Assembly: GCA_015501595.1 (NCBI GenBank)
Contig: JADNRX010000221.1
Span: forward strand, 28,036-92,035
DNA length: 64,000 nucleotides
Direction of reading: 5' to 3'
Source of the DNA: Hymenopellis radicata
Lineage: Eukaryota > Basidiomycota > Agaricomycetes > Agaricales > Physalacriaceae
Under the pieces are notes generated by a model. It saw nothing but the letters and a program-made list of their open reading frames with translations, searched no databases and was not told where the DNA came from. Both the position numbers and the translations under genes were made by a program. This document shows positions 1 through 12,542 of the stretch, in pieces. Numbering within the stretch: position 1 is the first letter of the stretch; each line of letters opens with the position of its first letter.

Positions 1-165
1 CAGATATTCGTACAAATGAAGGTCATGGAAGAGGGCACGTTGGCAGGGAATTGCCCACGTCCGTGATATGAGTGCGCAGATTTGGAGTGTGCGAGAGCCA
101 GAAAGATTTTGGACGATCAACCCCACGAGCTCCGGTGGCAAAACAGGCGCGCTTGTTAGAGGCAT
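1..165 (-). CDS. F-box-like protein, N-terminal part (runs off the window)
   Basis: The minus strand from 165 to 1 reads as 55 uninterrupted codons starting with ATG and showing the N-terminal signature shared by the other copies here: a leucine/proline-rich start with PPELVGLIV, then CALISRTW and CQRALFHD. This is the F-box-like helix region that in SCF-type ubiquitin ligase adaptors docks Skp1; the family role is established, the role of this copy is inferred. The gene continues beyond base 1, so it cannot be judged intact or broken. Upstream (300-2340) lies the divergent partner unit X, the same arrangement as at 6891/7110 and 14630/14890. Confidence 0.7.
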   Translation of the reverse strand, partial: MPLTSAPVLPPELVGLIVQNLSGSRTLQICALISRTWAIPCQRALFHDLHLYEYL

Positions 166-389
166 CGCGGACGATATAGATCTTCAATTAAGAGGCGGGT
201 TAGCTGACACTCACTGAGAAGGTATCTCTGAAATAACTTGACTTACGCAACAGGTTGATTATGTGTCTACTAGAAAGCGGGCAACAGTAGGCCACACCCT
301 TCCACAAAGGGCACGTTCGAAACAGACTGAGGACACGCAGCTCACTGAGATGGATGTCGAAGATTTTAGAAAAAGGTGGATTTACAGCG

Positions 390-2340
390 GTGATTGACGG
401 TCGGAAGACAAAAGCGGCTTGATCGCGATTCGCACTTGATCACTAACCACCATCATTGTTTCTGGACGTCCATTCTACGATTGATTCCTGCCAATGCTGG
501 CTTGTTCTTATTTTTCAAGAGTACAAACGAACTGTGCGTTTTATTACACCAATCTACGGCTATCTTCCTCTGATGTTTCGTTTTCCTCCAGAGTATGAAC
601 TACAAATCAAGCACGGCCGCGCAGGAAAGTAGAAAATTCTGATATGGTCGAGCTGGTGCGTTGGCTACATATGTACATGCCCGCACGCGTAACTTGCTGA
701 TATCTATATTCAAAGGGGGTAACGACCAACACCTTCCGACAATGCCATACGGACAATGCGGCTCGCGTCGCCTGATACACGTAGGACACAACAAGTAGGA
801 CTCTGCGCGACGGCGACGCCCTCCTCCTCCTCCTAGGACCATATATTGCCCGGAGACGCGGTTGAGGAACGCAACGCCCGTACGCCAACGAAAGGTCACC
901 CCACATAGGCCTTGCAATTTTTAAGTCAGGCATCGCTTGCTCCTTGAGTCGAACCGGGTGACGAGGAATTCGAGGACGCGCGTCAGGTACGTCGTATTTA
1001 CCGAATCGCCCATATTCCGAAGCTCAGTGGTATCCACAGGTCCAAAGGCCAACATCATACAAACGATCCCAATCAACTTTCCCAAACATTCGGTGCTCTC
1101 GCAGGCGGATCTCGTGCGGATGACCGCCGCCGCTATCTGTCCGGATTTTCTTGCACCAGGAACACGCGCGAATGATTCGCTGATTTGAAGGCGGTCGGCA
1201 GAAATCACAGTACTTACCCTTCCTGTCGTTATGGGGGAACAGCATATAGCGTCAACGTGGCGCGTCCGGCCTTCATCTAAATACCTCGTCGTGGACATTG
1301 ACGGAACGAAGGCAGATCCTTTCGCGTACAAGTTATGCTATGCTGTGCCCGTCAAGTCAAATTCCACATCTCGTTCTTTTCATGCTGCTGGTCCAGGTCC
1401 AGGTCGCCGCGTCACGAATGATAATCTCGACAAAATTGACGCCCAACCGCGCGCCAAACCGTTCCCTCTTTAGGCAAGGCATTCATCACAGACAGTGGCG
1501 CCATTCGAGCCCGTCGTCGAGGCTTATACGAACTAGAGGCCGAGGATGACGTGGTTGTCGTGAAAGACATCTAGTACGTCTGCGAAAAAGACCGTCTCAG
1601 CTAGCGTCCTTAATGCTAGAAATAGACTAGACGCGAAGACAGCCTGCCTCCTAGGTCCTAGACTCTCGCTCAGCGTGGACGAAACACGACCAGGGCATTG
1701 CCGTGGTGCGTTGTCAGCTACGAACCGGTCGGGATATGGACCCCCGACCAAGCTGCCATTTCCATTCCCTCCATCTGTCAGGGTGAGTACGTCGCCCAGC
1801 CCAGATGAATCCGCGCTGACTTTAGCTGCAGGCGGTCGCTCTCGTGCAGTCCACTACTCTGCTGCCGTACGCAGCAAACTCGAATGTCACGGCGACGACT
1901 TTTACGCAATTCGCTCTTCCATACGTCATATTCAGAACGGTGACAGAATTTCCAGCGGGGGCGTTGCAGTCTGCTGGGCCGGCGTGTTGTGGCAAAGGGG
2001 CATATTATCACCTCGAAGCTCCGGTATGCGAGTGCCATCTTGTCCCTAGGTGTCGTTGCTTGACTCGCGTGTGTTGCCATCGGAGCACAGGCGAACCGGT
2101 CGAGATATTTGTACAATTGAGCGGTGGTACGTATTGTATGTCTTCCTAACCCAAGTTCAATCCGAGTAACACTAGCAGCAGGTGCAGGCGCGCGTCCAGA
2201 CGACCTACTCTTAGTGCGTACTTGCCGCCGTATCTCTCCATGCATTGGAATTCATCTATTTCCCCAACTACAGGCGCAACCAATCCATCCTCTGCCTGAG
2301 CGGTGTGATACGCGTCTGTTCACCCACCAACGTCCTTAAG
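390..2340 (+). pseudogene. Decayed repeat unit X, copy A (unrecognised gene)
   Basis: No long open frame survives, but the DNA is clearly related to 7110-9400, 14890-16320 and, more weakly, 22250-23560. Shared landmarks include AACCACCATCAT near 449, a GTAACTTGCTGATATC stretch near 688, TTTACCGAATCGCCC near 999, and GCGAAGACAGCCTGCC near 1633 followed by CTCTCGCTCAGCGTGGACG. On the plus strand short coding-like pieces such as ELEAEDDVVVVKD appear, each ended by stops or frame changes. It stands divergently to the F-box gene at 1-165. I do not recognise the family. The most likely reading is a dead duplicated gene; a dead transposon fragment is possible. Confidence 0.4.
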
Positions 2341-2689
2341 CCTAGTAACATCCTCAAGCTCTGCGGCAGCACCGTTCACCTGGAATAATAGCCACGCGCT
2401 CCCATCTTCCAACATTTCTTTCGTACGCGCGGAGGGACGCGTATTATACCCTTCGGTTTGTGTTCAATTCGACATACCCTACCGTGTTGAGCTCATCTAC
2501 ACTTTCAGATATTGAATGCCAAGATGACCAACGTTGTCCCTCCAGCTTTGCCTAGGGATTACAGAAAGCCAGCCAGCGCTAAGCAGTTATAGCATCAAAG
2601 AAAATCGTGCGTCTCGGGGAATGTACTGCCTGACATTTGCTGATTATTATTTTAGATTATCCCTTCAATGTCTGTTGCATCCGCAACGC

Positions 2690-3396
2690 GGAAACGCCGG
2701 AGCCATTTCGCGTCCTGGACCATGACTGCGGACGACGCTCGCCGCCCTTGCGATGTTACTGACTATTGCGGTCCATCTTTTCGGCGAACGATGCCCTCCA
2801 TCTAGCGCAAGGTGTCTCTTCCGCCGCTTGCCACTTACTGTGGTCCGCCAATGTCCATTGCGCTCGAGCAGAACATCGGCACGGCTCTCACGTCTGCTTA
2901 TGCCAATGTGCGCATGGATACTGAAACCGCAGGCGATAGACTAGCCTCCTCTCACAACGGGCGTTCCCGTATGCCGACCTTGTGGCGCAGGTGTAGGACA
3001 TGGAGGAGGAAAAGTGTCGACTGTTGGAAGCAGAGAAGGGTGCGCTTCAGGGTCAGAACAACCCCTCTGCTGATGCCGTCTCTGCGCTCACGAAGGAACG
3101 CGGCGCACTCGCTTTGAATGTCGCCTGTGGTGAGGAGGTGAAGCGGGTGATGAATGTCCAGTTGGAGGGACTAGAGAAAAAGGGTCGCTGGTTGCGATGG
3201 TGCGGCAACCGTGTCGGAAGCGCAGATGCAGCTGAGTAGGTGCGGACTCAGGCGGATTCGACAGAGAGCGGAGACATGCCGAGGAGATCAGATGTCTCGA
3301 GAATGGACGGCAGAAGAAGTGCGAAGAACAGTAGCGGAGGAGGATGCGCGTAAACAGTGGAGACGTAGGAGAGACGAAATCCTTCGAGCGAGTTAA
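2690..3396 (+). pseudogene. Coiled-coil protein remnant, copy A
   Basis: Plus-strand frames encode charged heptad-like sequence, for example MEEEKCRLLEAEKGAL from 3000 and EEVRRTVAEEDARKQW near 3316, which suits a coiled coil. Frames change near 2990 and 3240. The same order of sequence recurs at 9880-10516, where it is more decayed: GTGTAGGRCATGRMGGAG, GCTCACGAAGGA and CAGCGGAGACATGCC occur in both. It follows copy A of unit X and may be the 3' part of the same ancestral gene. No catalytic or named domain was seen. Confidence 0.35.
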
Positions 3397-3688
3397 TGAT
3401 GGCGGGCTTCGGAAAGAGAGCAGTCACGGTTTTAAGATTGTTCTCGTCGAGTTTAAAGTGATTCGCATGAGATGAAATGTTATGCCTTATGTACCAAACA
3501 GTATTTTACATTTGGACAAAGCGAGAGCCTCAAAGTTTAGTCGTCTAGTAGTAGTACAGAATGACGAAGTAGTGCAGCTGGGGCATTGATACGGCAGAAG
3601 CGAGGGAGGTCGAATATAGGAAGGTGAAAATTAAAACAGATGCATGCGGAGATACGAGCGGATGTCCTACGTTGGTTCGCCTCTTTGC

Positions 3689-4947
3689 CTATATGAAACA
3701 AAGAACACCTCGACTTGCAAGTCGAGGCAAGGCAAGCCGTACTTTGTCTGCAAGGGCCGGATACACTGTCTGCGTGATCAATACATTTTGATCACTCTTC
3801 TCGAAATGAATGCTCCGCACGGTGCTAAACACCGGATGCGAAAGAATGTCATCAAGCGACTGCCATGCCGCCTTCAGAGCATCGTTCTCTGGATCGGTAA
3901 ATGTGAATGTGAGCTCTGTGAAATGTATGGTCCCCTTGGAGTCAGACATTGCACGAAATGTAGACGACCACCACTTGATGACCTGACATGGATATTCGGA
4001 GCCACAGTCGATACCGAGATGAACGTGCTGGAAGTGCAGACCAGCAAGCGGCAATGGACAAAGTGCATCTTCGGACCCGTGATAATCCATGTACTCTAAG
4101 TGATGGTTAAGATCTAGGTGTCCAACCAAGCAAGCGATAGTCACACACCGTCCGTCATTTCAAATTTGAAGAATTTGAGAGGGGGAATCCACGAAGCAAC
4201 ACGTCCCGCCATGCCGATAACTCGCGTGAATCATTGCCGAGAATTATTTCGCACTGCTTCAGGTTTGGCAGATCAACGCGACGTGTGGCCAATCCTGGAA
4301 ATGAAAGGGTAGACCGCTGCCTGCAAGGCAAATACGTTCGAGCAAGGGAAGGTGCAAGCGCTTGACCGAAGCACCCACACCGACTATAGCAGGCTCATCG
4401 AAGACACCAGACAAGGTAACTCGCTTGATATTAGTTCCTTCCAAAGCCTCGAACGCAGCATGAAAGTCTTCAACATTAGAGATGAACTCAAAGTCAAGTT
4501 CGACGAGTCGAGGGCTCCTCGAGATTTGGATCAAATCGAAGTAAGACTGGATTGCGCCGTTATTCCCCCTCCCCGTGTCCAGAAAGTAGAATTCCATGAA
4601 TACTAGATTCGGAGAAGAGAAACCACAGATGCGAGGCAAGACATGTAGGTGGGAAGGGAAACATCGTCGGAGCCGCTCCACTTCTGCGTCTCGTCTCGTT
4701 TGGCGATCAACACTCTGCATATGAGTGTTTGGAGATGGGGATTGGATGAGAGCTCATGAAGCAGTTTAGTCATCCTTGAGTAGGAGTAAAGATCCAACCA
4801 CACGTTGCGAAACAGAGTGCGTTGACTAAGGCTAGACCATGCCCACAATACCAATGTGCAGCTCCGCAACGCGCGCTTGTCGTCGGAAAGATACTGAACG
4901 ATCATGTTCACGAGTTTGGGTGGGAGAGAAGGGCCATGCGATGACAT
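3689..4947 (-). pseudogene. F-box-like gene, frameshifted and internally deleted
   Basis: Three overlapping minus-strand frames together spell one member of the local F-box family. The N-terminus is intact from ATG at 4947 (LPPKLVNMIVQYL, then SQRTLFRN). Near 4610 the frame shifts: one frame ends at a TAG while the next carries the family continuation. Around 4255 a further shift and loss of about a dozen codons remove the stretch before PNLK. The C-terminal part (4144-3689) is open and ends with the family signature LPRLASRGVLCF. Two frame changes plus a deletion make it a pseudogene; a short intron near 4140-4105 (GTGTGTGAC...CCTAG) is still visible. Confidence 0.75.
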
Positions 4948-5614
4948 CGTGAAGGAAGGATAGAACTAGGAAGATGTAGATTTGTTGACATCAAGTGTTC
5001 GGACGATGAGAAAGAAGGACTTGCCTTGAGAAAGACTCAAAGAGTCTAACAGAGACGCGTCAGTCCGCGACCGGTTGGCGTCTGAACGGGGTCATTGGTG
5101 CGAGCAGGGACTCAAAAAAAGACGCACGCGTTAAATGCCGACGCGAACGGTGTCCGGAGACGGCTCGTACGCAAGGGTTGTCTTGGCCCAGAAAATGTGT
5201 AGCGGCGACGACTTGATGCAAGTCGGAAGGGAAAATGCGTGGACAAATGCGAAGTCTGAATTTCCCTGTTTATCTGTTCCGAGCGTGGCAGTAGTGGCAA
5301 AGTCGGACAGTACAGCAACTTGAAGAGTCGTTACTGCTGCCTCTGTAGAACGATTCCGGGAACGTGTTCGATGATGGCAAGCCACAAGAGGCAGCCCGTT
5401 TTTAACCCGACACGTTGTGTTATCGATCACATGATGTGAGCTCGTTTAACTACTTTCGCGTTTCCGTTCAAATCTTCAGTACGTACGTTATGACAAGGAT
5501 ACAATACATCGCGTGAGGCGTACTACGCGTCCTTTATAATACGAGTTGGCTACCACTTCTGTCCCTCTGGTTCGACTTCCTCAGACGACTTTGCGCTACA
5601 CTTTCCCATCCTCC
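4948..5614. other. Intergenic stretch between two F-box copies
   Basis: No reading frame here resembles any family seen elsewhere in the window. It presumably holds the promoter of the pseudogene ending at 4947 and the 3' flank of the gene at 5615. No repeat or structured RNA was recognised. Confidence 0.4.
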
Positions 5615-6891
5615 CTACTCGAAGCAAAGAACTCCCCGACTCGCAAGGCGCGGAAAAGCGTGCTGTATCTCGGATGCAAGCTCTGGCTCCGCCTGGGCGG
5701 TGATAAGGTCATTTTCATCAGAGTCCTCCTCGAAATGAATGCGCTGCACGCCGGTAAATGCCGCATGGGACAGTACTTCATCAAGTGTCGCCCACTCAGC
5801 TGAAACTGCCTCGACGTCGTCGATCTCCACGAATGTGAAGGTGAGTTCGACGAAATGAACGGTTGTGCGCGAATTGGCCAGGTGGAGCAACGTATAGGAG
5901 AGCCAGTTGATGAGTGTCTGCGCCCCGTAGCGCCCGAGACCGGGTTCCGATATACATAGCTTGAAATGGTTGAAGTGAAGGCCTTCGAAGAGGCCCTCGT
6001 AGAGCGCCAGGTCTTCTAGGACGCCTAACGATTTCATTAGGACTTGCTTTGAGGAGACAAACAAACAATAAACGAACGAGGCATCAATTCCAATCTGAAT
6101 GATTCCAATCGGAGAGATACGGGTTGTAGAACATCCCGAAACAATAGGTCTAGGTCGAAAGACTGATTGATGACAACCTCCAAGTGTTTTAAATTGGGAA
6201 ACATGGTCGGGTAGTGGCGGAGCCACAAGCTAAGGGCAATGTGCAGTTGTAGGACATCTGGCCAATCGACACGAAGCAGTTCAATGGCAGGAAGGTTTAG
6301 GACACTTATTGTCGAGCTGCAAAAATCCACCCGAAACGGATCGTCCGGGGGATAGGGCTCCGTGTACAACACTACGCGCTTAACGTTGGTACCTTCTAAA
6401 TATGAGAACATTTGTTGAAAATCGGCATCGCTACGAAGATTGCGGATGACGAGCTCCGTAAGCGATTCAGATGTGTGCAAGAAAGCGCCGAATGCTTCGA
6501 TGAATTGGTGGTCGTGAGTATCCCAGGATCGGGATTTGTCGAATGTGATACAGAGATAGGTTAAACGAGGGATGAGAGGAAATAAGGCAATGAGGCAGGA
6601 TAGATAGTCGTTCCGTGCCTCGCTGTGGGGTGGTGTCTGCCAGATTTTCATGTATCGGATGAGATTTTGGAGGTGGGGATAGCGGCGGAGGTGAGGAAGG
6701 AAGCGGACTACCCGATTATAGTCATACAAGGAGATGTCGCGAAAGAGGGCGCGCTGACAGGGAACGATCCATGTCCGTGATATGAGCGCGCAGCTTTGCA
6801 GCCGGTCACAGCTATACTCCGGCCATTCACAGACCGTAATCTGTTCAACGATCAACTCCACGAGCTCTGGGAGTAAAAGAGGATTGTTCAT
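5615..6891 (-). CDS. F-box-like protein, two exons, intact
   Basis: Exon 1 runs 6891-6078 and exon 2 6024-5615, joined across a 53-bp intron with donor GTTCGT and acceptor CGTTAG; the lengths sum to 1224 nt (407 aa). The same phase-1 intron occurs at the same place in the copies at 13295, 20691 and 26664, which supports the model. The N-terminus has the F-box-like motif (LLLPELVELIVEQI, CALISRTW, CQRALFRD); the rest is leucine-rich with family blocks such as EGTNVKRV, NWLSYTLLHLA and HAFPRLASRGVLCF. By family it would be a substrate-recognition subunit of an SCF ubiquitin ligase; no substrate can be inferred. It faces away from unit X copy B. Confidence 0.8.
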
Positions 6892-7109
6892 GAGAGATGT
6901 ACGGCGGTTAGTCTAACGCGAATAGAAGCTCTCTTCACCAGAATGGAATCAGGTTTAGATACACTTGAATTGAGAAAGACATACTGGCAAGAATGATCTC
7001 GGAACTCGAATGTGGGAAATGTTATGTACCAGCCGGGCTATAAGAAAATGTTAGAGCCTAGTCGCAGAAGACGCAGCCTTCCGAAATGTATGTCGAATAA
7101 ACGTGGGTA

Positions 7110-9880
7110 CGGATGATGACGGTCAGAAGACAAAAGCGGCTTGATCGCGCTTTGGATCACGAACCACCATCATCGTTTGTGGAAAGGTCTAATCTGTGTT
7201 TGATTCCTGTTAATTTTGCCTGGTTGATACGTCCATGGGCAGTTGGTGCGTTGGCTACACGCTCCGGCGCGCGCAGACGTAACTTGCTGATATCCCTGTT
7301 CAAAGCAGGTAACGACTTGATCTCGACCAACAGGCCAACCCAACCTCCTTCCAGCCCATACGGATCCGGCTCGCGCCTTTTCCTTATTACCAATCGAGGA
7401 CACGCCTCCCAGTACGGCGCAGCGCGACGGCGAGGCCTACTCCATGTCAACGCTTAGGACAATATCTTGACCGGATACGCAATCGAGGAACGTAAAGCCT
7501 CCAGGCCAGGTGTCGCACATGAAAGCCCGACGAATTGGTCACCCGTATTGGCCTTGAAAACTGCAAGTTGGGCACCTCTTGCTGTCTTGGCCCGAACAGG
7601 CCGACGAGAAATCATCCTCAGGTTTCGAGGAGCCCAGTCTTAGTGCGTAGTCGCGTCCATATCACTCAACAAATCCAAATTTATTCATTCCTAGCAATTA
7701 ACCAATCTGTTCTGTGTATCGGTGTCAGGCACGTCCTCTTCACCGAATCGCCCCATATCCTCAAACTCAGTGGTAACCCCATTATATCGCTCAACATTCG
7801 GTTCCTTCGGAGGCGGCGATGGACATATACCAAATTCCGGGGCTCGTTCATGATTAAACTAGTTCGCCTGGGCTCAACCAACGCGCTAGAAAACGGGATC
7901 AACGTTAAAGGAAGACCCGGACTACGCGACTTGTGCGTCTTGGGGAATGCACTACCTTCCATTCGCTAATTGTCATAGGTCTTCCCTCCGCCAACGTCAC
8001 ATTCGTCTGAAGGTCCGCCAACATTCGCAAGGAGGAAATGATGGAGCCCTTTTGTCAAATCTCTTACGGGTGACCGCCGCCGCTACCGTCTGTTATGTCC
8101 CCGGATGTTTTCGCACCAGGAACACGCGAACGATACACATGCAGGACTGACCTTAGGACGGTCGGAGAAAAAGCGACCGCCGGGCTACGTTCAGAATCAT
8201 AGAGAATATACTGTGTTCAAGAGGATTGACCAGCGAGCATCAACCTGTCTCTCGTACGTGAATGTTCTTTCTGATTGACGGCCTACTGATAGGGTAGACG
8301 TGCAGTGCCTGAGCAAGAACCTTACGTCGTCAAGTTCCTGGTCTCCCATCGTCGCGCGGAAAACCTGAGCGCATACACGTCACACGGAGCGGGACGGGAA
8401 TCGTGATATTTTGCTCGGATCTTGCTCGCTCGCAATTCCTTCTTCCAGAAGGCTTTCATGTCCGGTGAGGGCAGGGTCGTTCCACAAGGCATTCGCTACT
8501 ACATATCCAAATTCATCTGTATGTGAGTGCCATCACCAGTGTCATCTAGTCTTTACTCATATTTGTTAGGCAAATACTGCATCACCCCAGGATTTCAGGT
8601 CTCGCCGTGACCGTCGCCATGGTCGTCGCGTCTCGTTGTAGATACCGATTCGATCCACCTCAGCAAACGAGCGAGGACAGGTCACAGGTGAATTGGAACT
8701 CCAGAAAGCTCAGAGCAATTAGGCGGTCCGTTGAAGTGCATAATGCCCTCTCCTTCAATGCGCATTCTAATGAAAGCGTCTTTAGACACGTTACTAGCAA
8801 TCCCATAGTCTTAGTCTCGCCCTGCCGACTTTTCCTTTCCAGACCGAATGTCCGGTAGCCTTGAACCGATTCGTGCAATGACAGTCTTGCCTGGTGATAA
8901 TGAATTCATGCTTTGAATGAACGGTAGTTTGTATGAAGTCGCCCGCCGGATTCTCTTGTTCGGCCCAGCGGTTCCAAAGGCAGATCGCCGTACGTGTTTT
9001 CCTTGCCAGCCTTGGGCGTTCAAGCTAACTCGAGCTTGAGGATAGGGCGCCGGAAAGCCTTATTAGATATGCAGTACCTGCGAACACTTTGCAGAGCCCA
9101 TCTGAATCGCGAATGTGGGCCTTGTGGATTGGTGTATCAGCTTCTCCGCACTCTCATTCGCTCCATTTTTGCCAAGTAAGCAGCGCCATTACGCCTCGCC
9201 GCTAATTGACGCAAACACAAGCTTTCAGGCGTATTCAGGCGTGGTGACGTCTTGCACTACTAGCCTCCGTCGCGATGTCATAACAGTCGGCGTATTCGCC
9301 ACTCCAGCCTTCTATAATGGTCATACGAAGACACTTTACGGGCCCTCACGCGTCTACCGTCGACGATCTATGCACTGTGCTCCCTTCGAACACTTCTAGG
9401 CCGTATTCATGATAAAGATGTTACACCTTACGAGTCTTCGGGACGAGTCGTATTGGATCCTACCTTTCCCAGGCTGCTGCCCAACTGCAAGTGCACGAAC
9501 GACCTAGTTTGTCACTTGATGTTGCCTTCCAGCGAAGGCTTATACCTGTTCAACGATGATATCGACTCCTCCGAACCCTCTACCCGTCCAATATTACCCT
9601 TCCCTCAATGCCCAATTCCCACTGTCCTTCCCTCCCCCTGCCTCTCATACGGTTTTGCTATCGTCCGTTACCCTCCAGCGAAAGCCTGTCCGAGCGATAC
9701 GATTACCCTCTCACGTCTGCTCAAGGGCGTCGAAGAAGCCGAGAATACATGTCTAGTTGCCAAGTCTGAAGGCAGCAGCAAGCTCGTAGTCTCCCACAAG
9801 GAGCTTTCACCTATGCTTATATTGCGCACGCAGGATGCTTTAGCGATGGCTGTGCAGATATTGAATCTGTCGAGCGGTCT
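7110..9880 (+). pseudogene. Decayed repeat unit X, copy B
   Basis: This copy starts like copy A (a GACGGTCRGAAGACAAAAGC stretch, then AACCACCATCATCG) and keeps the shared landmarks GTAACTTGCTGATATC near 7280, CACCGAATCGCCCCAT near 7740 and GACCGCCGCCGCTA near 8071. Frames are closed by scattered stops. A 147-codon frame at 9453-9896 has no recognisable content and may be part of the same decayed gene. The unit sits divergently to the F-box gene at 5615-6891 and ahead of the coiled-coil remnant at 9880-10516, repeating the order seen at 390-3396. Confidence 0.4.
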
Positions 9881-10516
9881 ATCAAGGAATGGTTGACCAG
9901 GACGCCTCCTTGTGGAGCAAGTGTAGGGCATGACGGAGCAGCATCGGCTGTTCCATGTTGGGAAGGATGCGGTTCTGGTTGAGCATGACCCGCTCACGAA
10001 GGATTGAGCGCTCTCGCTACGGATATCGCGTCAAGTGGGGACGTGAGGCGGGCGCGACAATCTTGAAAATGGAGGGCTAGGGGAAACGGTTACCGGAAGG
10101 AGAACAAGTTGTTGAAGATGCAGCTAGCGGAAGCGCGCACAAGGAAACAGCCGTCTGCGACAGATCAGATTGTCGAAATTGTGTCCAGCTGCATTTAAAG
10201 GAGCGAAGTTCCAGGTGTGGACCGACGTTGCTTATATGCTAAGCCGCGTTCAAACCCCGCAGTGTGCAGTTGGAGGAGAAGATTCGGAATAGGTCAGAGA
10301 ATCGTTCCTTGGGACGCGGTCAACTACACTGCGCGATAGAGAACATTGCTCGTCTTAGTCCGAGCTCCTCGAAGCAAATAATACCTCGACAACTATTTGC
10401 CCCAGTTGTAGGACGGAGTCGACTTTCTAGAGGCGAGCGCGGCAGAGCAAGTCCGGATTCAAGGGCTGTCATGAGACAGCGGAGACATGCCCGGCAGACG
10501 TTGGAAGAAGAGTAGT
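9880..10516 (+). pseudogene. Coiled-coil protein remnant, copy B
   Basis: DNA related to 2990-3400, with the same order of landmarks: GTGTAGGGCATGACGGAG, CCGCTCACGAAGGA and CAGCGGAGACATGCC. A short frame at 10264-10515 retains the charged C-terminal part (RQRRHARQTLEEE). It is more decayed than copy A. No function is assigned. Confidence 0.3.
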
Positions 10517-10907
10517 CGTGGTGTATGATACGCGATGTCGACGTTAGCGATGTCCCTCTTGGACTTGGAATCTGGGGTTGGAAGTCTCTTATGGATTAAA
10601 CGGATGTGCTCGAAGAGGCGAGAAAGGCTCGAGAACGGATTGGGGTTGACGGTGTCAACATGAAGCGCATGTGAACATTTCAATATCAAGCATATACTTA
10701 GTTGTTAGACTGGTTACAATATTAACAACTACGCTTACTTGCTCACTGTTTGTCAGTATTCAAATTGACGGTACAAAGGAGCAATCTGATCTCCAATCAT
10801 ATCTTATCGCGTGCTTCTGCCTTTGACCACCACCCGGCCACCAAACGCCGTGAGCACCATTTTCTGACCTACGCTTCTCTATAACTGACTCTGTACAAGG
10901 CTAAAAA

Positions 10908-12542
10908 ATGTCAACTTGCTCGCGCTGCGGATTCAAACCGGAGGCCCCATCCACCACCGACCCCCAATTGCCTTGGAACATTGATGTTCTCAGCATCATA
11001 CGTTCGGGACACGCGCCACCTAGCGCCGCGATTCCCTGTATCCCGGCTCGCGTAGCTGTACTGGAGGCTCGTCACCAAGTCATGCAAGACGATCTGGCAT
11101 GCCTCGAAGAGCTGATAGCGCTAAAGCGCCAGGAGATCGCGTCAACGCGCGCCGAAATCGAGCAGACCAAGTCCCTTGCCGCGCCCATCCGTTCCATTCC
11201 CCGTGAAATCCTCCTTCATATCTTTTCCCTCGTGGACGTTCCGTCTTTTCACGCCCTACATCCTCAACAACCACCGTGTAGCTTCGGCTATGTGTGCAAG
11301 TTCTGGCGCACATTGTCACGCTCTGCCCCGTCACTGTGGTCCCGCGTGTCTGCTTATCGCCCCAACGCAGATGATGCCAAGTTTTTCATCGACGTTCTTG
11401 AACAGCATCTCGTCCTTTCTAATCCACGCCCTCTTGATGTAAAGCTATATTTTTGGCCACGCACGACCTCAAAGGAGACCACAGATGCTGTGATTGACGC
11501 TCTCTCTGGGCATATTATCCGACTGCAAGAGCTGGATATCTACACAGGGAGACTCGAGACAGAATGCTTCTTCGACATGCTCTCCAAGTCTGACCTGAGG
11601 CTTTTGAAATGTCTCAAGGTGCAAACCCACGGCCCGTTCCCGGCCTTGAAGGCATACGATATCGTGTTCCACGCGTCTCTTCGTTCCCTTAAGATGAATC
11701 TGCCGTTCAGCGCTTTCAAATCCGTACAAGGGCAGTGGCAGACTTTGACGTCCTTCATCGGACCGTTTGCAGGTGCGGGGTCGTTTCATCGATTTATTAT
11801 CGCCGCGGAGAACCTCGCACGTCTGAGGATTTCTTGCATAGGGGACGAGGAGGAAAGCCAAACAAGGACCGTATTTGTTCATGAGAACATCACTCACTTG
11901 ACTCTCAGTCCATCATGCAGTATCTCCCTTGCTCTCGACAGTATATCACTGCCGCATCTAGAGAATCTAATCCTCCACGAAGACAACGGGCGTCATAGCA
12001 CCTGTCCAGTTCAGCCGCGCCAAAATTACGACACAGTTCTTAGTCGCCTGCTTGATCGCCCTCAGTGTAATCTGAAAACTTTCGATACCGCCGCCGTCTA
12101 CCTCGAACCACAAACTATGACATCCATTTGGCGCATGTCCAATCTCATTTCCCTCCATCTGAATCTCGGTTATGCGGAATATCCTTTGTTGAGCGACGTC
12201 TCAACACTGCTTGATAGCCTGACAGTCACACCCTCTCAACAACCTCTCCCCGGCTTGCGCGAGCTGGCAATCACATGCGACATGACAGTAGACCATTTAT
12301 TCAACAATTCCAAACTCTATGACATGCTCGCGTCGCGTTGGAACGTTGCGGGAAACGTGTCAAGGCTCTCAAAATTGACGCTGGAGAGCTACGTCCACGA
12401 GCCACACATCACCTACGAGACCTCGACATTAGCGTCGTTCTTATTAAATTTGAAGGATCAGGGGTTAGACGTTGCCTGGAAGATGGATGGGAGGCAAGAT
12501 GTGCTTGCAGATGCGCAAAAGGCGGTGGAACGCTACCGTTGA
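10908..12542 (+). CDS. F-box/leucine-rich protein, 544 aa, single exon
   Basis: One uninterrupted frame of 544 codons from ATG at 10908 to TGA. A cysteine pair near the start (CSRCG) is followed by a coiled coil at about residues 46-88 (RVAVLEARHQVMQDDLACLE), then a classic F-box core at about 95-140 (SIPREILLHIFSL, VCKFWRTLSRSAPSLWSRV), then several hundred residues of leucine-rich repeat-like sequence. This coiled-coil plus F-box layout is common in large Agaricomycete F-box families, whose members act as SCF ubiquitin ligase adaptors; the target is unknown. It belongs to a different subfamily from the two-exon copies. A TATA-like CTATAACTG lies about 29 bp upstream of the start. Confidence 0.85.
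   Translation: MSTCSRCGFKPEAPSTTDPQLPWNIDVLSIIRSGHAPPSAAIPCIPARVAVLEARHQVMQDDLACLEELIALKRQEIASTRAEIEQTKSLAAPIRSIPREILLHIFSLVDVPSFHALHPQQPPCSFGYVCKFWRTLSRSAPSLWSRVSAYRPNADDAKFFIDVLEQHLVLSNPRPLDVKLYFWPRTTSKETTDAVIDALSGHIIRLQELDIYTGRLETECFFDMLSKSDLRLLKCLKVQTHGPFPALKAYDIVFHASLRSLKMNLPFSAFKSVQGQWQTLTSFIGPFAGAGSFHRFIIAAENLARLRISCIGDEEESQTRTVFVHENITHLTLSPSCSISLALDSISLPHLENLILHEDNGRHSTCPVQPRQNYDTVLSRLLDRPQCNLKTFDTAAVYLEPQTMTSIWRMSNLISLHLNLGYAEYPLLSDVSTLLDSLTVTPSQQPLPGLRELAITCDMTVDHLFNNSKLYDMLASRWNVAGNVSRLSKLTLESYVHEPHITYETSTLASFLLNLKDQGLDVAWKMDGRQDVLADAQKAVERYR

Noticed and set aside
9453..9896. 147-codon plus frame
   Set aside because: Not recognisable, and it sits within the decayed unit X copy B; kept as part of that pseudogene rather than as a gene.
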